This document shows, piece by piece, positions 42,997 through 51,099 of a stretch of DNA of 64,000 nucleotides. A program made the position numbers and the translations under genes. Each line of letters opens with the position of its first letter. Positions within the stretch are counted from its first letter, which is position 1. This DNA comes from Promethearchaeia archaeon (GTDB lineage Archaea > Asgardarchaeota > Lokiarchaeia > Sigyniarchaeales > SOKP01), in NCBI GenBank assembly GCA_029856145.1, contig JAHQWK010000012.1, positions 1 to 64,000 on the forward strand, read 5' to 3'. A model generated the notes under the pieces. That model did no database searches. It saw nothing but the letters and a program-made list of their open reading frames with translations, and had not been told where the DNA came from.

Positions 42997-43395
42997 TTGA
43001 ATAAGCTAATAGAGGTAAAAAATATCTCTGCAAAAAAAGGGAAAGGAGTATTTGCTAAAAAGAATATAGGAAAGGGAACAAAGATAGATATTGCTCATAT
43101 CATCCTTATTTCTAATAAAGAATGGGATTTAATTGAAGACACTGTTTTATCTAATTATTCTTATGAATGGGACGATCCTAATTGTAAAGGAGAATATGAA
43201 TCAGCAATATCCTTAAGTGTTAGCCAGTTTATAAATCATTCTTATAATCCGAATGTGAAATACGTCTACGATTATAAAAATAAATGTATTGAATATATTA
43301 CAATTCAAGATATTTCTAAAGACGAGGAAATAACAGTAAATTACAATGGAGAACCCTTGAATAAATCTCCTATATGGTTTAAGGTAGAAGAATGA
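42997..43395 (+). CDS. minimal SET-domain protein, copy 2
   Basis: 132 residues, start TTG with ggtga ten bases ahead. KGKGVFAKKNIGKGTKI, SVSQFINHSYNPNVKYVYD and DEEITVNYNGEP give all SET signatures: the GxG loop, N-H-S and the Y-N pair. Very similar in length and motif spacing to copy 1, showing tandem duplication with divergence in the middle (EWDLIEDTVLSNYSYEWDD). Both copies keep the catalytic tyrosine. Its stop abuts the convergent endonuclease IV gene. Two different lysine substrates or a heterodimer are possible explanations for keeping both. Confidence 0.9.
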   Translation: MNKLIEVKNISAKKGKGVFAKKNIGKGTKIDIAHIILISNKEWDLIEDTVLSNYSYEWDDPNCKGEYESAISLSVSQFINHSYNPNVKYVYDYKNKCIEYITIQDISKDEEITVNYNGEPLNKSPIWFKVEE

Positions 43396-44265
43396 TTATT
43401 TTTTTCTTAACGATTTAAGTGTTTTCAAATTCATAATATCTTCCTTCAAATCTTTGCCTTTCGGAGTTTCTAAAATACCTGGCATATTTCTAAATCTTTC
43501 ATCATTAATGAAAAAACCAAATGGTTCTTTTCCTATTTTTCCTTGACCAATATGAGTATGTCTATCTACTCTCGAGCCACATTCCTTATCTGTATCATTT
43601 AAATGAAATGCAAAAAGATATTTTAAACCAATAATATCATCAAATTCATTCCACATTTCTTCATACCCTTTTTTTGTTGTAAAATCGTATCCTGCGGCAA
43701 AGACATGAGCAGTGTCAAAACAGATTCCAATTCTATTTTTATTTTGTATTTTAGCTATTATCGTTTTAAAATGATGGAATTTATTACCTAAACCTTTCCC
43801 TTGACCAGCAGTAGTTTCAAGTAGTATAATAACTTTTGAGGATATTGTTGACTCTATCAATTTATTTATATGATCAGCAATTTGAGTCAATGCTTCTAAT
43901 TTAGTAATTTCCTTTTTATCACTTATAGGAATAACTCCAGGGTGCATATTTTCGTATTCTATAGTTAACTGATCTACTTTTGTTAGCTCGTCAATCATAG
44001 CATTATATGATTTTTCTAATTTTTCCTTGTCTAAGCTAGCCAAGTTTACTAAATAACTATTATGAGAAATAACAGGCCATATCTCATCTTTCAATTCTTC
44101 CTTCTTATTTATAAAATCACCAATCTCTTTTTGCTTTAAGGGGCCAGAGGTCCAACCACGTACATTTCTAACAAAAACTTGAATTGCTTCACAACCTAAT
44201 TCTTTGCCGCTCTCGAATGCCATATATTTTCCTCCTGAAACACTCATGTGTGCGCCAATTCTCAA
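43396..44265 (-). CDS. nfo: endonuclease IV (AP endonuclease)
   Basis: About 289 residues. The family motifs are intact: IGAHMSVSGG at the start, ENMHPGV, LLETTAGQG with the metal-binding Glu, ICFDTAHVFAAGYD, FHLNDTDKECGSRVDRHTHI and GQGKIG. Endonuclease IV cuts DNA 5' to abasic sites and uses three zinc ions held by the His, Glu and Asp residues in these motifs. Start set at TTG (MRIGAHMS) with a ggtgat site four bases upstream; a further TTG 12 bases earlier is less likely. It is convergent with the SET genes. Confidence 0.95.
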   Translation of the reverse strand: MRIGAHMSVSGGKYMAFESGKELGCEAIQVFVRNVRGWTSGPLKQKEIGDFINKKEELKDEIWPVISHNSYLVNLASLDKEKLEKSYNAMIDELTKVDQLTIEYENMHPGVIPISDKKEITKLEALTQIADHINKLIESTISSKVIILLETTAGQGKGLGNKFHHFKTIIAKIQNKNRIGICFDTAHVFAAGYDFTTKKGYEEMWNEFDDIIGLKYLFAFHLNDTDKECGSRVDRHTHIGQGKIGKEPFGFFINDERFRNMPGILETPKGKDLKEDIMNLKTLKSLRKK

Positions 44266-44396
44266 TAAAATCACCAAATTGATTAGTGTTTTTTGTTTAG
44301 TATATTATATATACTTTATTTTCTTTTTTATTGATTAAATTTATTTGATAAATCCAATTTTAATTAAATAAAAGAAAATATGCTTTCAAATTGATT

Positions 44397-45038
44397 ATGA
44401 GTGAATTTTATCATCTTAAACATTTGCAAAAAGACCAAATTGAAGCAGCAAGTAGAGTGGCCGCTCGTGCATTCTACAATGATCCTTTATTCGTTTATTG
44501 TTTTCCAGATCCTATTGAAAGAAAGATTAAAAGTGTTACTCACTGCGAATTGCTGATTTTAGCTGGAATTTTATCCGGTGAAGTATATATTACATCAAGT
44601 GATATTGAAGGTGTTGCTGTGTGGCATCCTCATGGAATAAAAGATCAGAAAATGGGGAAACAATCCAAGGAGATCATTAGAAGATTGCGAAAAGTCAAAA
44701 GAGAGAATCTTTCAGATCCTTTATTTATAGAGAGAATGGGTATCTTTAATGAAATTGTTAATTCATTTCAAAATGAACATGTGAATTTTTCTCATTGGTA
44801 TTTAAGCATTATTGGCCTAGATCCTATACATCAAGGAAAGGGCTATGCCAGTAAGTTATTAAAAATGAAACTTGCTGAAATTGATAAGCAAAACTTACCT
44901 TGTTATTTACATACTGAAAATGGAAAAAATATTCAAATCTATGAGCATTTTGGATTTGAACTTGTTGGAAAAACAAAGGTTCCTAATTCTAATTTTTATT
45001 TTCATGGAATGCTTCGAAATAAGAAAAAAGTTGATTAG
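44397..45038 (+). CDS. GNAT family N-acetyltransferase
   Basis: 213 residues. Acetyl-CoA-binding motif A is in IIGLDPIHQGKGYASKLLKM (R/Q-x-x-G-x-G/A pattern), followed by the beta-6/7 region YLHTENGKNIQIYEHFGFEL. The N-terminal part (ASRVAARAFYNDPLFVYCF) is typical for the branch of GNATs acting on small molecules or protein N-termini. The start is ATG rather than the TTG six bases earlier. Its last four bases overlap the end of the convergent AOR gene. Substrate unknown. Confidence 0.9.
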   Translation: MSEFYHLKHLQKDQIEAASRVAARAFYNDPLFVYCFPDPIERKIKSVTHCELLILAGILSGEVYITSSDIEGVAVWHPHGIKDQKMGKQSKEIIRRLRKVKRENLSDPLFIERMGIFNEIVNSFQNEHVNFSHWYLSIIGLDPIHQGKGYASKLLKMKLAEIDKQNLPCYLHTENGKNIQIYEHFGFELVGKTKVPNSNFYFHGMLRNKKKVD

Positions 45039-46765
45039 AAGTTATGTTCATCTAATCTTTTCCAAAAATTTTCTAATTCTGCTTTTTCAAAAGTAAACTT
45101 CAAACCTATTGGTTCAGACTGTTCTTCTCTGAAAAATTCAGGCACTTTATTCATTTCTTGTGTAATCCCTGCCTTGTTATTAAACTTAATTTCAGTTTTT
45201 ATAATTTCTATTCCAATTTTGATTACATCATCTCTAGTTAAAGTTAAATTATACATGGCATTAATTGCATTCGCTATTATTTCCATGTTTTCATAGCTTG
45301 GGCCAATAAAATAACAACAGCCCATAGAATCCAAAATTGCTGTATAAATCTGTAGTTCGAAAGATAAATCAAGTTTATTCTCATTTTCAGTTAATTCTCC
45401 ATAGTTTTTATGTTGACTTGGAACTCTTCCGGCAATAGCTGCTCCAGCAGTATGGTCTGCTCCTTGAGGGGAGGTTACGTAAGTAACTCCCATTGCTTTA
45501 AAGACTCTACTATCATAAGCGGAAATTCCTTGCCCTTTAACTTGAGGAATTCGCTTTGCATTAAGTTTTTCTCCAATAATTTTAACACCATTGCTATATA
45601 ATTGCCCTTCTTCCGTATTATTTCTTATTTCATCATCCAAGATTTTAAAAACTTTTTCGGCATTTCCCCACTCTACTTTTCCACAATCCATAGCAACACC
45701 AACTGTTCCACCAAACTCAATTGTATCAAGCCCTAAATCATCACAAAGATGATCAATTTTAGCTAAACTATCTAAATCGTCAATCATCAAATTACTGCCA
45801 TTTAAAGCCATTGTTTCATATTCTAGACTTGATGTAAGATGATTCCCTTGCTCATCAACAACTAGATTTGAACATTTTATTACACATGTGGGAGAACAAG
45901 CTAATCTCTTTTTACCTCCTCTCGCAACTACAAGTTCATGAAGTCTTTCTCCTGAAATATTATCAATTTTATCATAAGATCCCATTTGAAAATTTTTTGT
46001 AGGTATACCTCCGTATCCACTCATACCCTTCATCATTAAAGAGGTACCAAATGTAGAAAACACTTCTTTCGAAGAAGCCAATTGTTTAGCAAATGGTTTA
46101 GATCCTTCTCTGAATTTTTTAATATCATGCATTTTTACTTTGGAAGTTTTTGAGGGAATTATCACTATTGCTTTAATTCTTTTAGAACCCATTACAGCTC
46201 CTAATCCACCCCTAGCAGCATGTCTACTTGGGTATCCTTCCAAATCATTTGCCGCTACTGTAGCTGATTTCATCAAATGTTCACCCGCAGGGCCAATAGA
46301 GTAAATACCAATATTTTCTCCATATTTTTGTTTTAATTTCGAATATAGTTCATAATTACCTAAACCTTTATATTCTTCTGCTGACAGAATCTTAATACCA
46401 TACTCATCAATTAAGATAAGTTTTAATAGTAGTGATATATCTTCTAGCACTATTGCTCTAATACCATGTCTTGCTAACATCATGGCAGGTCTTCCCCCTA
46501 CATTGGCTTCTTTTATCCCATTAGTTAAAGGACTTTTCGCTCCTACTGATGTACGTGCAGAACAAGGAAATGGACTGCCAGCAAGAATTCCATTGGCAAG
46601 AATTAATTTATTTTCGTTTCCTAAAGGATTACATAATGGTGGTACTTCATCATGAATAATCTGAGAACTCAACCCTCTAGCACCACGTAATAAATATTTT
46701 GAATTTGGAGTAATTTCTTCAAATTGAATATCTTCATTCTCAATGTTTATTCTTACTATTTTCAT
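45035..46765 (-). CDS. aldehyde:ferredoxin oxidoreductase
   Basis: 576 residues. AOR catalytic protein: N-terminal pterin-binding domain with LRGARGLSSQII and NGILAGSPFPCSARTSVGAK, 4Fe-4S ligands in ACSPTCVIKCSN (C-x3-C-x3-C), the fourth near the C-terminal side in LDSMGCCYFIG, the DLGLDTIEFGGTVGVAMDCG motif around the tungstopterin, and AARGGLGAVMGSKRIKAI. These enzymes oxidise aldehydes to acids with tungsten-bispyranopterin and pass electrons to ferredoxin. A ferredoxin-type 4Fe-4S protein lies upstream on the same strand. Consistent with anaerobic amino-acid or sugar fermentation in Lokiarchaeia. Confidence 0.95.
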   Translation of the reverse strand: MKIVRINIENEDIQFEEITPNSKYLLRGARGLSSQIIHDEVPPLCNPLGNENKLILANGILAGSPFPCSARTSVGAKSPLTNGIKEANVGGRPAMMLARHGIRAIVLEDISLLLKLILIDEYGIKILSAEEYKGLGNYELYSKLKQKYGENIGIYSIGPAGEHLMKSATVAANDLEGYPSRHAARGGLGAVMGSKRIKAIVIIPSKTSKVKMHDIKKFREGSKPFAKQLASSKEVFSTFGTSLMMKGMSGYGGIPTKNFQMGSYDKIDNISGERLHELVVARGGKKRLACSPTCVIKCSNLVVDEQGNHLTSSLEYETMALNGSNLMIDDLDSLAKIDHLCDDLGLDTIEFGGTVGVAMDCGKVEWGNAEKVFKILDDEIRNNTEEGQLYSNGVKIIGEKLNAKRIPQVKGQGISAYDSRVFKAMGVTYVTSPQGADHTAGAAIAGRVPSQHKNYGELTENENKLDLSFELQIYTAILDSMGCCYFIGPSYENMEIIANAINAMYNLTLTRDDVIKIGIEIIKTEIKFNNKAGITQEMNKVPEFFREEQSEPIGLKFTFEKAELENFWKRLDEHNF

Positions 46766-46819
46766 AGTTGAACAATAATAGCTAAAATTATTTTATCTTT
46801 TCTCTTATATCTTTTATGT

Positions 46820-46942
46820 ATGGATGAAATTGATCTCAGTATTATTTTACTTTTTAAAAATAATTCGAGATTAAAATATCGAGAGATCTCAGATTATTTA
46901 GAATTATCTGTGAAAGTAATCTATTCTTCTGTATCTATTTGA
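46820..46942 (+). pseudogene. truncated Lrp/AsnC-type helix-turn-helix ORF
   Basis: A 40-codon frame from ATG reads MDEIDLSIILLFKNNSRLKY, then REISDYLELSVKVIYSSVSI and stop. M-D-x-I-D-x-x-I-L, R-x-x-x-R-E-I-x-x-x-L and V-x-x-x-x-V are the N-terminal helix-turn-helix of Lrp/AsnC regulators, but no effector domain follows; the frame ends eight bases inside the opposite 4Fe-4S gene. Probably the stump of a regulator whose remainder was lost, or a minimal DNA-binding peptide. It sits between AOR and that gene. Confidence 0.4.
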
Positions 46943-48068
46943 TTCTTCTTATTTTTCCATAATCTTTGTCTTCTTTCCTTTGTTCTTGAAGAAAGGCTTT
47001 TCTCTTAGAAATAGCTTGGTACAATTCTGGAAGATTTTCAGGAGGTATAGATTCTGTTGATTTTTTTACTAACTGTCGCGCTTTATTAGGACAAGTTGGG
47101 ACACAAACTCCACATCCAATACAATAGCCTAGATTAACTTCACAAATCCCATTCTCATTAATTTTATTCGCGTCCATATGGCATCTAGTAATACATTCGT
47201 TGCATCCTGAACATTTCTTCTCATCAATTTCTACGAAATAATTTGAATTAATATATTGAGCGGGATTGACATATTTTTTAAGATTATTGAGGACCACACA
47301 AGAACATCCACAACAGGAACATATCATAAATGGTTTTTGGGCATTACTAGGGCAAATTACCATTCCCTTGTCTTGTGTCATTCGCAATATTTCAAGTGCT
47401 TCTTCTTTTGTAATCTCACGACCTTGTTCAAGAAAAATCCGTGGATTAACACCAATTGAAATACAAGTTTCTATTGGATGATCACAACCTTGTCCTTGAA
47501 CTTCTTTTGATTGTCTACATATGCAAGGGCATAAGTATAATGTTTTATCAACCTTATCTATTATAGTTTTAATCTCATCAAAATTAGAAACATTATATTC
47601 CAGACTGATACTTTTCTCTATGGGAATGGTTCTCATTTGTATAATACCATTTTCTAACATTGCAGATACAAACCCTTCATCCATGTATTGGTCAAGATCT
47701 TCAGAAAAATCTTTAGTTAGTTTATCTATTTGATAATCATAAAATCCTACCATTAAAAAAGCGATAGAATAATAATTTGTTCCATCTCTTCTTCGAATCC
47801 AATTAATTGATCCTTTTTTCGCTAATGTTAGAAGTGCTTCCGAGAATTGCTCTATTGTCCAACCTTTCTTTTTGAAAGGTCTAAACATTGCCCTTGGTTC
47901 TTGAGGTATAATCTTTAGATTTAACGCAATTTCAGCTTCTTGAGGAGTAAATAGATGTTTTAAAATCCTAATTTCTACACCAGATTTCGTCTCTGGATAA
48001 TCAATTGGAAGAGAATCTAAATATTTCTGAAGCTTTCGATAAATTAATTCTTCACTATTGGAACTCAT
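46935..48068 (-). CDS. 4Fe-4S protein with extra Cys motifs, paralogue 2
   Basis: 377 residues. N-terminal PETKSGVEIRILKHLFTPQE and a helix-turn-helix-like WTIEQFSEALLTLAKKGSI lead to a cysteine region: CPCICR, C-x7-C (QGCDHPIETCISIG), CSCCGCSCVV, and two ferredoxin motifs CSGCNECITRCHMDA and CIGCGVCVPTCPNKA. It shares order and spacing with the products at 22092-23234 and 62106-63200 and is closest to the latter. The first ferredoxin motif ends CH in place of CP. It lies upstream of the AOR gene (170 bases) on the same strand, so it could be its electron partner. No assigned function. Confidence 0.8.
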   Translation of the reverse strand: MSSNSEELIYRKLQKYLDSLPIDYPETKSGVEIRILKHLFTPQEAEIALNLKIIPQEPRAMFRPFKKKGWTIEQFSEALLTLAKKGSINWIRRRDGTNYYSIAFLMVGFYDYQIDKLTKDFSEDLDQYMDEGFVSAMLENGIIQMRTIPIEKSISLEYNVSNFDEIKTIIDKVDKTLYLCPCICRQSKEVQGQGCDHPIETCISIGVNPRIFLEQGREITKEEALEILRMTQDKGMVICPSNAQKPFMICSCCGCSCVVLNNLKKYVNPAQYINSNYFVEIDEKKCSGCNECITRCHMDANKINENGICEVNLGYCIGCGVCVPTCPNKARQLVKKSTESIPPENLPELYQAISKRKAFLQEQRKEDKDYGKIRRIK

Positions 48069-48268
48069 AGAAATTACTTATTTTTTATTTTATAAAAATT
48101 TGTCACTTAGATTTCTTTTGATCTAAATTCTAATAATTGAAATTATTTTATTATTAGTTCAATTTTAGATGAATATTTTCCCATTATTTTCCCCTAATTA
48201 ATAAAATTGAAGAAGTATTTGTATCTTTTTTTTCAAAAAGTATTAAAAATTTTCAGATCGTAACAAAG

Positions 48269-48278
48269 ATTTATAAAG
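48269..48278 (+). promoter_or_regulatory. TATA box of the TFB gene
   Basis: atttataaag preceded by the purine-rich acaaag (BRE-like). It is followed about 25 bases later by a likely start site near base 48300, leaving a leader of about 90 bases before the ATG at 48389, longer than usual here. Confidence 0.4.
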
Positions 48279-48317
48279 CCAACTTTCGTATATTAGCATA
48301 TCACGGATATTAAATTA

Positions 48318-48335
48318 TTATTAAAATTTTAATAA
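48318..48335. repeat. 18-bp perfect palindrome in the TFB leader
   Basis: ttattaaaattttaataa reads the same on both strands. It lies about 20-35 bases after the expected transcription start of the TFB gene, a place where a bound dimer would block elongation. All-AT sequence makes chance occurrence possible. Confidence 0.3.
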
Positions 48336-48388
48336 CAGTGATGTGTGTAGTTGACGCTTTTTTAGCAACTTATTACTTGTGAAAAATC

Positions 48389-49315
48389 ATGAATGAACAG
48401 TATCGTACTTTTTTGAAAAATAACAAAATCGATGAAAATTCAATCCCTCAAACTAAATGTTGTAAAAATCCATTTATCGAATCTAGGGATGGCAATAAAG
48501 TTTGTTTAAATTGTGGGGTAATCTTTGAGAGAACCTACGTTGGAAATGAACGAAGAGCCTACACAATTGAAGAAATACAGAGCCGTCGCAGAACAGAACC
48601 GCGCTGGAGGGATTTTGGACCCAGAACTATGCTCCCGACGACTAAAACAGATAGTAAAGGCAAAAGTATTGGCGCTAAGGAGCAAGCTCTTTTCTCTCGT
48701 CTCTCGAAAATTCAGAATTCGCTAATTTCAAGTATTGAAAGAAACTTTTGGGAAGCAAAGCCAAAATTAAAAATGTTAACATCGAAACTCAATGTACCCG
48801 AATATATAGCAGAAACAGCTTGGAAGATATATAGCTTGGTTGCAAAAAAGAAATTAACAATGGGGAGATCAATAAATGGATTTATTTCAGGATCGCTATA
48901 TGCTGCTATTCGCGTTCATGACTTTCCACGGCTTTTAGATGAAATATGTGAAGCATCATTAACTCCAAGGAGGACAGTTCATAGAAGTCTAGCGATGATT
49001 ATTCGTGAGGTATTACCTGAGCTTAAATTAAGATATCAACCAATTACTGCTGAATGTTTAGTATTCCGTTTTGGTAATGAATTAGATTTACCGATATCAA
49101 TACAAAAAAACGCAATAAATATGTTAAAAGATGCATCAAGAAATGGTTTAAAACGAACTGGGAAAGATCCAAAGGGTTTAGCTGCTGCTTGCATATATAT
49201 CGCAGCTAAGAATGGTTTAATCCGTAAAACACAATCACTCGTAGCTAACGTAGCAAAGATCACAGAGGTTACATTGCGATCTCGTGCTAAACAAATAAAG
49301 AGTAAATTATCTTAA
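48389..49315 (+). CDS. tfb: transcription initiation factor IIB (TFB), zinc ribbon with altered ligand
   Basis: 308 residues. N-terminal zinc ribbon with the second knuckle CLNCG (C39, C42), a B-reader-like segment RRRTEPRWRDFGPRT, then two cyclin repeats: INGFISGSLYAAIRVHDFPR and GLAAACIYIAAKNGL followed by a weak last helix. TFB bridges TATA-TBP and RNA polymerase. The first knuckle is unusual: by spacing the ligands should be C25 and N27, so the usual second Cys/His is Asn and adjacent C24 may substitute. Start at ATG. A second TFB-like gene follows 0.7 kb downstream. Alternative TFBs are common in archaea for promoter selection. Confidence 0.9.
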   Translation: MNEQYRTFLKNNKIDENSIPQTKCCKNPFIESRDGNKVCLNCGVIFERTYVGNERRAYTIEEIQSRRRTEPRWRDFGPRTMLPTTKTDSKGKSIGAKEQALFSRLSKIQNSLISSIERNFWEAKPKLKMLTSKLNVPEYIAETAWKIYSLVAKKKLTMGRSINGFISGSLYAAIRVHDFPRLLDEICEASLTPRRTVHRSLAMIIREVLPELKLRYQPITAECLVFRFGNELDLPISIQKNAINMLKDASRNGLKRTGKDPKGLAAACIYIAAKNGLIRKTQSLVANVAKITEVTLRSRAKQIKSKLS

Positions 49316-49338
49316 ATTTTTTTTGTTATTTTGATTAT

Positions 49339-49899
49339 TTAATCATGTTTTTCAGCTTCTTCTTGTAAGAGAGACCATTTTATACCAACTGCAGTTATGC
49401 ATAATCCAAGAAGTAACAAAAAGCAATTCACTGAAATAAAGAAAACCCAAAATATCGCGGGCATAATTGAGGTGATAGAAATACTAAAAAGAGCATTTTG
49501 AAACGAAATAGTCGTAAACGTTGTGCTGATATTAGTTTTCCCTAATAACACTAAGAAGTCCATTTTAACAAAAGCTCCTAATAAACCTACCATCCCGATG
49601 ATAATAATAAGCTTTGTTAATGGCTTGCTTTCAATATTTTTTTTTGAAGAGACTTTAAATATGAAAATCCCCAGAATTAAAAAACAAAACATTGAGATAA
49701 TTACAAATAACCATAATAATGTCCCTGAAAATGGAAAGATCGTGGAAGAGTAAACAAATTCCGATAATAAGATGGTATTTCCATCCAGAATAAAGGGCGT
49801 AAAATTTAATAATACTATATAAGCTACCTCGATTAAAGAAATTATTATTAATATTGAACCAACGATTTCAAGAAATTTAAGAACTTTTTCATATTTCAT
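49339..49899 (-). CDS. four-helix membrane protein, hypothetical
   Basis: 186 residues from ATG (MKYEKVLKFLEIVGS), with a GTG nine bases earlier as the weaker option. Four hydrophobic helices are visible (ILIIISLIEVAYIVLLNF, LLWLFVIISMFCFLILGIF, LIIIIGMVGLLGAFV, FWVFFISVNCFLLLLGLCI). The C-terminus is cytoplasmic and charged (KWSLLQEEAEKHD). No family recognised. It is placed between two TFB genes and convergent with the first; a poly-T run precedes its stop on the opposite strand. Membrane location is secure; function is not. Confidence 0.6.
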   Translation of the reverse strand: MKYEKVLKFLEIVGSILIIISLIEVAYIVLLNFTPFILDGNTILLSEFVYSSTIFPFSGTLLWLFVIISMFCFLILGIFIFKVSSKKNIESKPLTKLIIIIGMVGLLGAFVKMDFLVLLGKTNISTTFTTISFQNALFSISITSIMPAIFWVFFISVNCFLLLLGLCITAVGIKWSLLQEEAEKHD

Positions 49900-50049
49900 A
49901 TTTAACACATTTAAATCTTTTAAAAAAGCAAGAAAATTTTTTATGTAATTATACTTATTATTGTTTTTGAAATTAATAAAAATTTTTAATATTATTGTTT
50001 TTTAATCAAATCTATTTAATTATAATTAATCTTTCATAAATGTTTTATA

Positions 50050-51015
50050 TTGAAAAAGAAAAAAAAATCTGATTCGGAAATCTCAAATTGTTCTCATAAA
50101 AATATGAAACAAGACAGTGGATTTATTGTTTGCCAAGATTGTGGACTGATTATGGAAGATAATGTAGCTTTTGAAGATACCGTATCAACCAGTGATTTTT
50201 TTACAGATTCCCAGAGAGATTACGAAAGAAGAATCAGAGTAAGTGATTCAAAAGCACTCCAAGATCCTGTCATTAAAGAGAAATATGACCGAATTAAAAC
50301 TCTTGAAAAATGGTTCAGAGACTATGAATCTGATTTTACTGAACAAAAAAAAACAATTGAATTACTAAAAAGCCATGGAATTGGATTAAACATTGATAAC
50401 GTTAAAAATAAGGAAATTAAGGATCGATATTTGAAGTATAATAAATATCACCGCCATAATTATCAAAATATGGTGATAATTTTTCTAGCAATTGTATGGA
50501 TGCAAATAAAGGACACTACAAATATTAGGATTGAGCAATTCATTAATGTTTCTAGGGAATTAGGTCATAAAATAAATAAAAAGATGTTAAATAATGCTAT
50601 GTTAAAAATCAAACGAACTGAAAAGATATTTAAAGAGAAGAAGAGTACTAAAGAACTAGAGAATGAGATTAAAAATAAAATCAAAATTGTCTTTCAGAAA
50701 GACTTAAATCATATTCCGTACGAGAAAGTCCAAGAGTTTTTTTTCAATAAAGGTGAATATGAAAAAACTAAAATCGATATGCAGTTATTAGCTGACAAAA
50801 TATTGAATAAAATCTCTTATCGCCAGATTCAGAGTCTTAATTACAAAGCTTTTACTGCTGGATTAATTTATTATATAGGGCAAACTCTTGAAAACAGAAA
50901 AATTTTCACTCAAAGTCTAGTAGAAAGTACTAGTAAATTTTCAAGTACGACAATTCGGAAAAGATATCACGTTCTAAAAGATCTCTTAGGAGATCCTCAA
51001 GCACTTAACATCTGA
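50050..51015 (+). CDS. divergent TFIIB-like factor
   Basis: 321 residues, start TTG. The N-terminal zinc ribbon is C14-x-H16 ... C28-x2-C31 (SNCSHKNMKQ, FIVCQDCGLIMED), a Cys-His first knuckle with one spacer residue. A basic region follows (DSQRDYERRIRVSDSKALQD) in the place of the B-reader and linker. The core has two helical repeats of cyclin type: HNYQNMVIIFLAIVWMQ and YKAFTAGLIYYIGQTLEN with SSTTIRKRYHVLKDLLG at the end, where TFB has a similar (T-x-x-x-x-R) recognition helix. The extra helical insertion around 195-240 is not in standard TFBs. Could be a specialised TFB or a Brf-like factor. Confidence 0.75.
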   Translation: MKKKKKSDSEISNCSHKNMKQDSGFIVCQDCGLIMEDNVAFEDTVSTSDFFTDSQRDYERRIRVSDSKALQDPVIKEKYDRIKTLEKWFRDYESDFTEQKKTIELLKSHGIGLNIDNVKNKEIKDRYLKYNKYHRHNYQNMVIIFLAIVWMQIKDTTNIRIEQFINVSRELGHKINKKMLNNAMLKIKRTEKIFKEKKSTKELENEIKNKIKIVFQKDLNHIPYEKVQEFFFNKGEYEKTKIDMQLLADKILNKISYRQIQSLNYKAFTAGLIYYIGQTLENRKIFTQSLVESTSKFSSTTIRKRYHVLKDLLGDPQALNI

Positions 51016-51099
51016 TTTGAATAACAATTTCTTAAGCCTAAATCCTTAATAACCTTACAAACAATATTAAATAATATTTATATTAGAATCACAGTTTAA

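Larger units (their letters stand above)
48069..48388. other. 320-base intergenic region ahead of the TFB gene
   Basis: AT-rich region separating the divergent 4Fe-4S and TFB genes. It contains a TATA-like element at 48269-48278 and an 18-bp palindrome at 48318-48335 (both listed separately). The left half shows only AT-rich sequence with several attattt-type tracts, presumably the promoter of the minus-strand gene. No tRNA, ORF or other feature seen. Confidence 0.4.

Noticed and set aside
33274..46848. The 17-mer tgatctcagtattattt occurs behind the actin gene and inside the Lrp stump
   Set aside because: In sequence this AT-rich a few identical 17-mers are expected by chance within 64 kb, and no homology extends beyond it.
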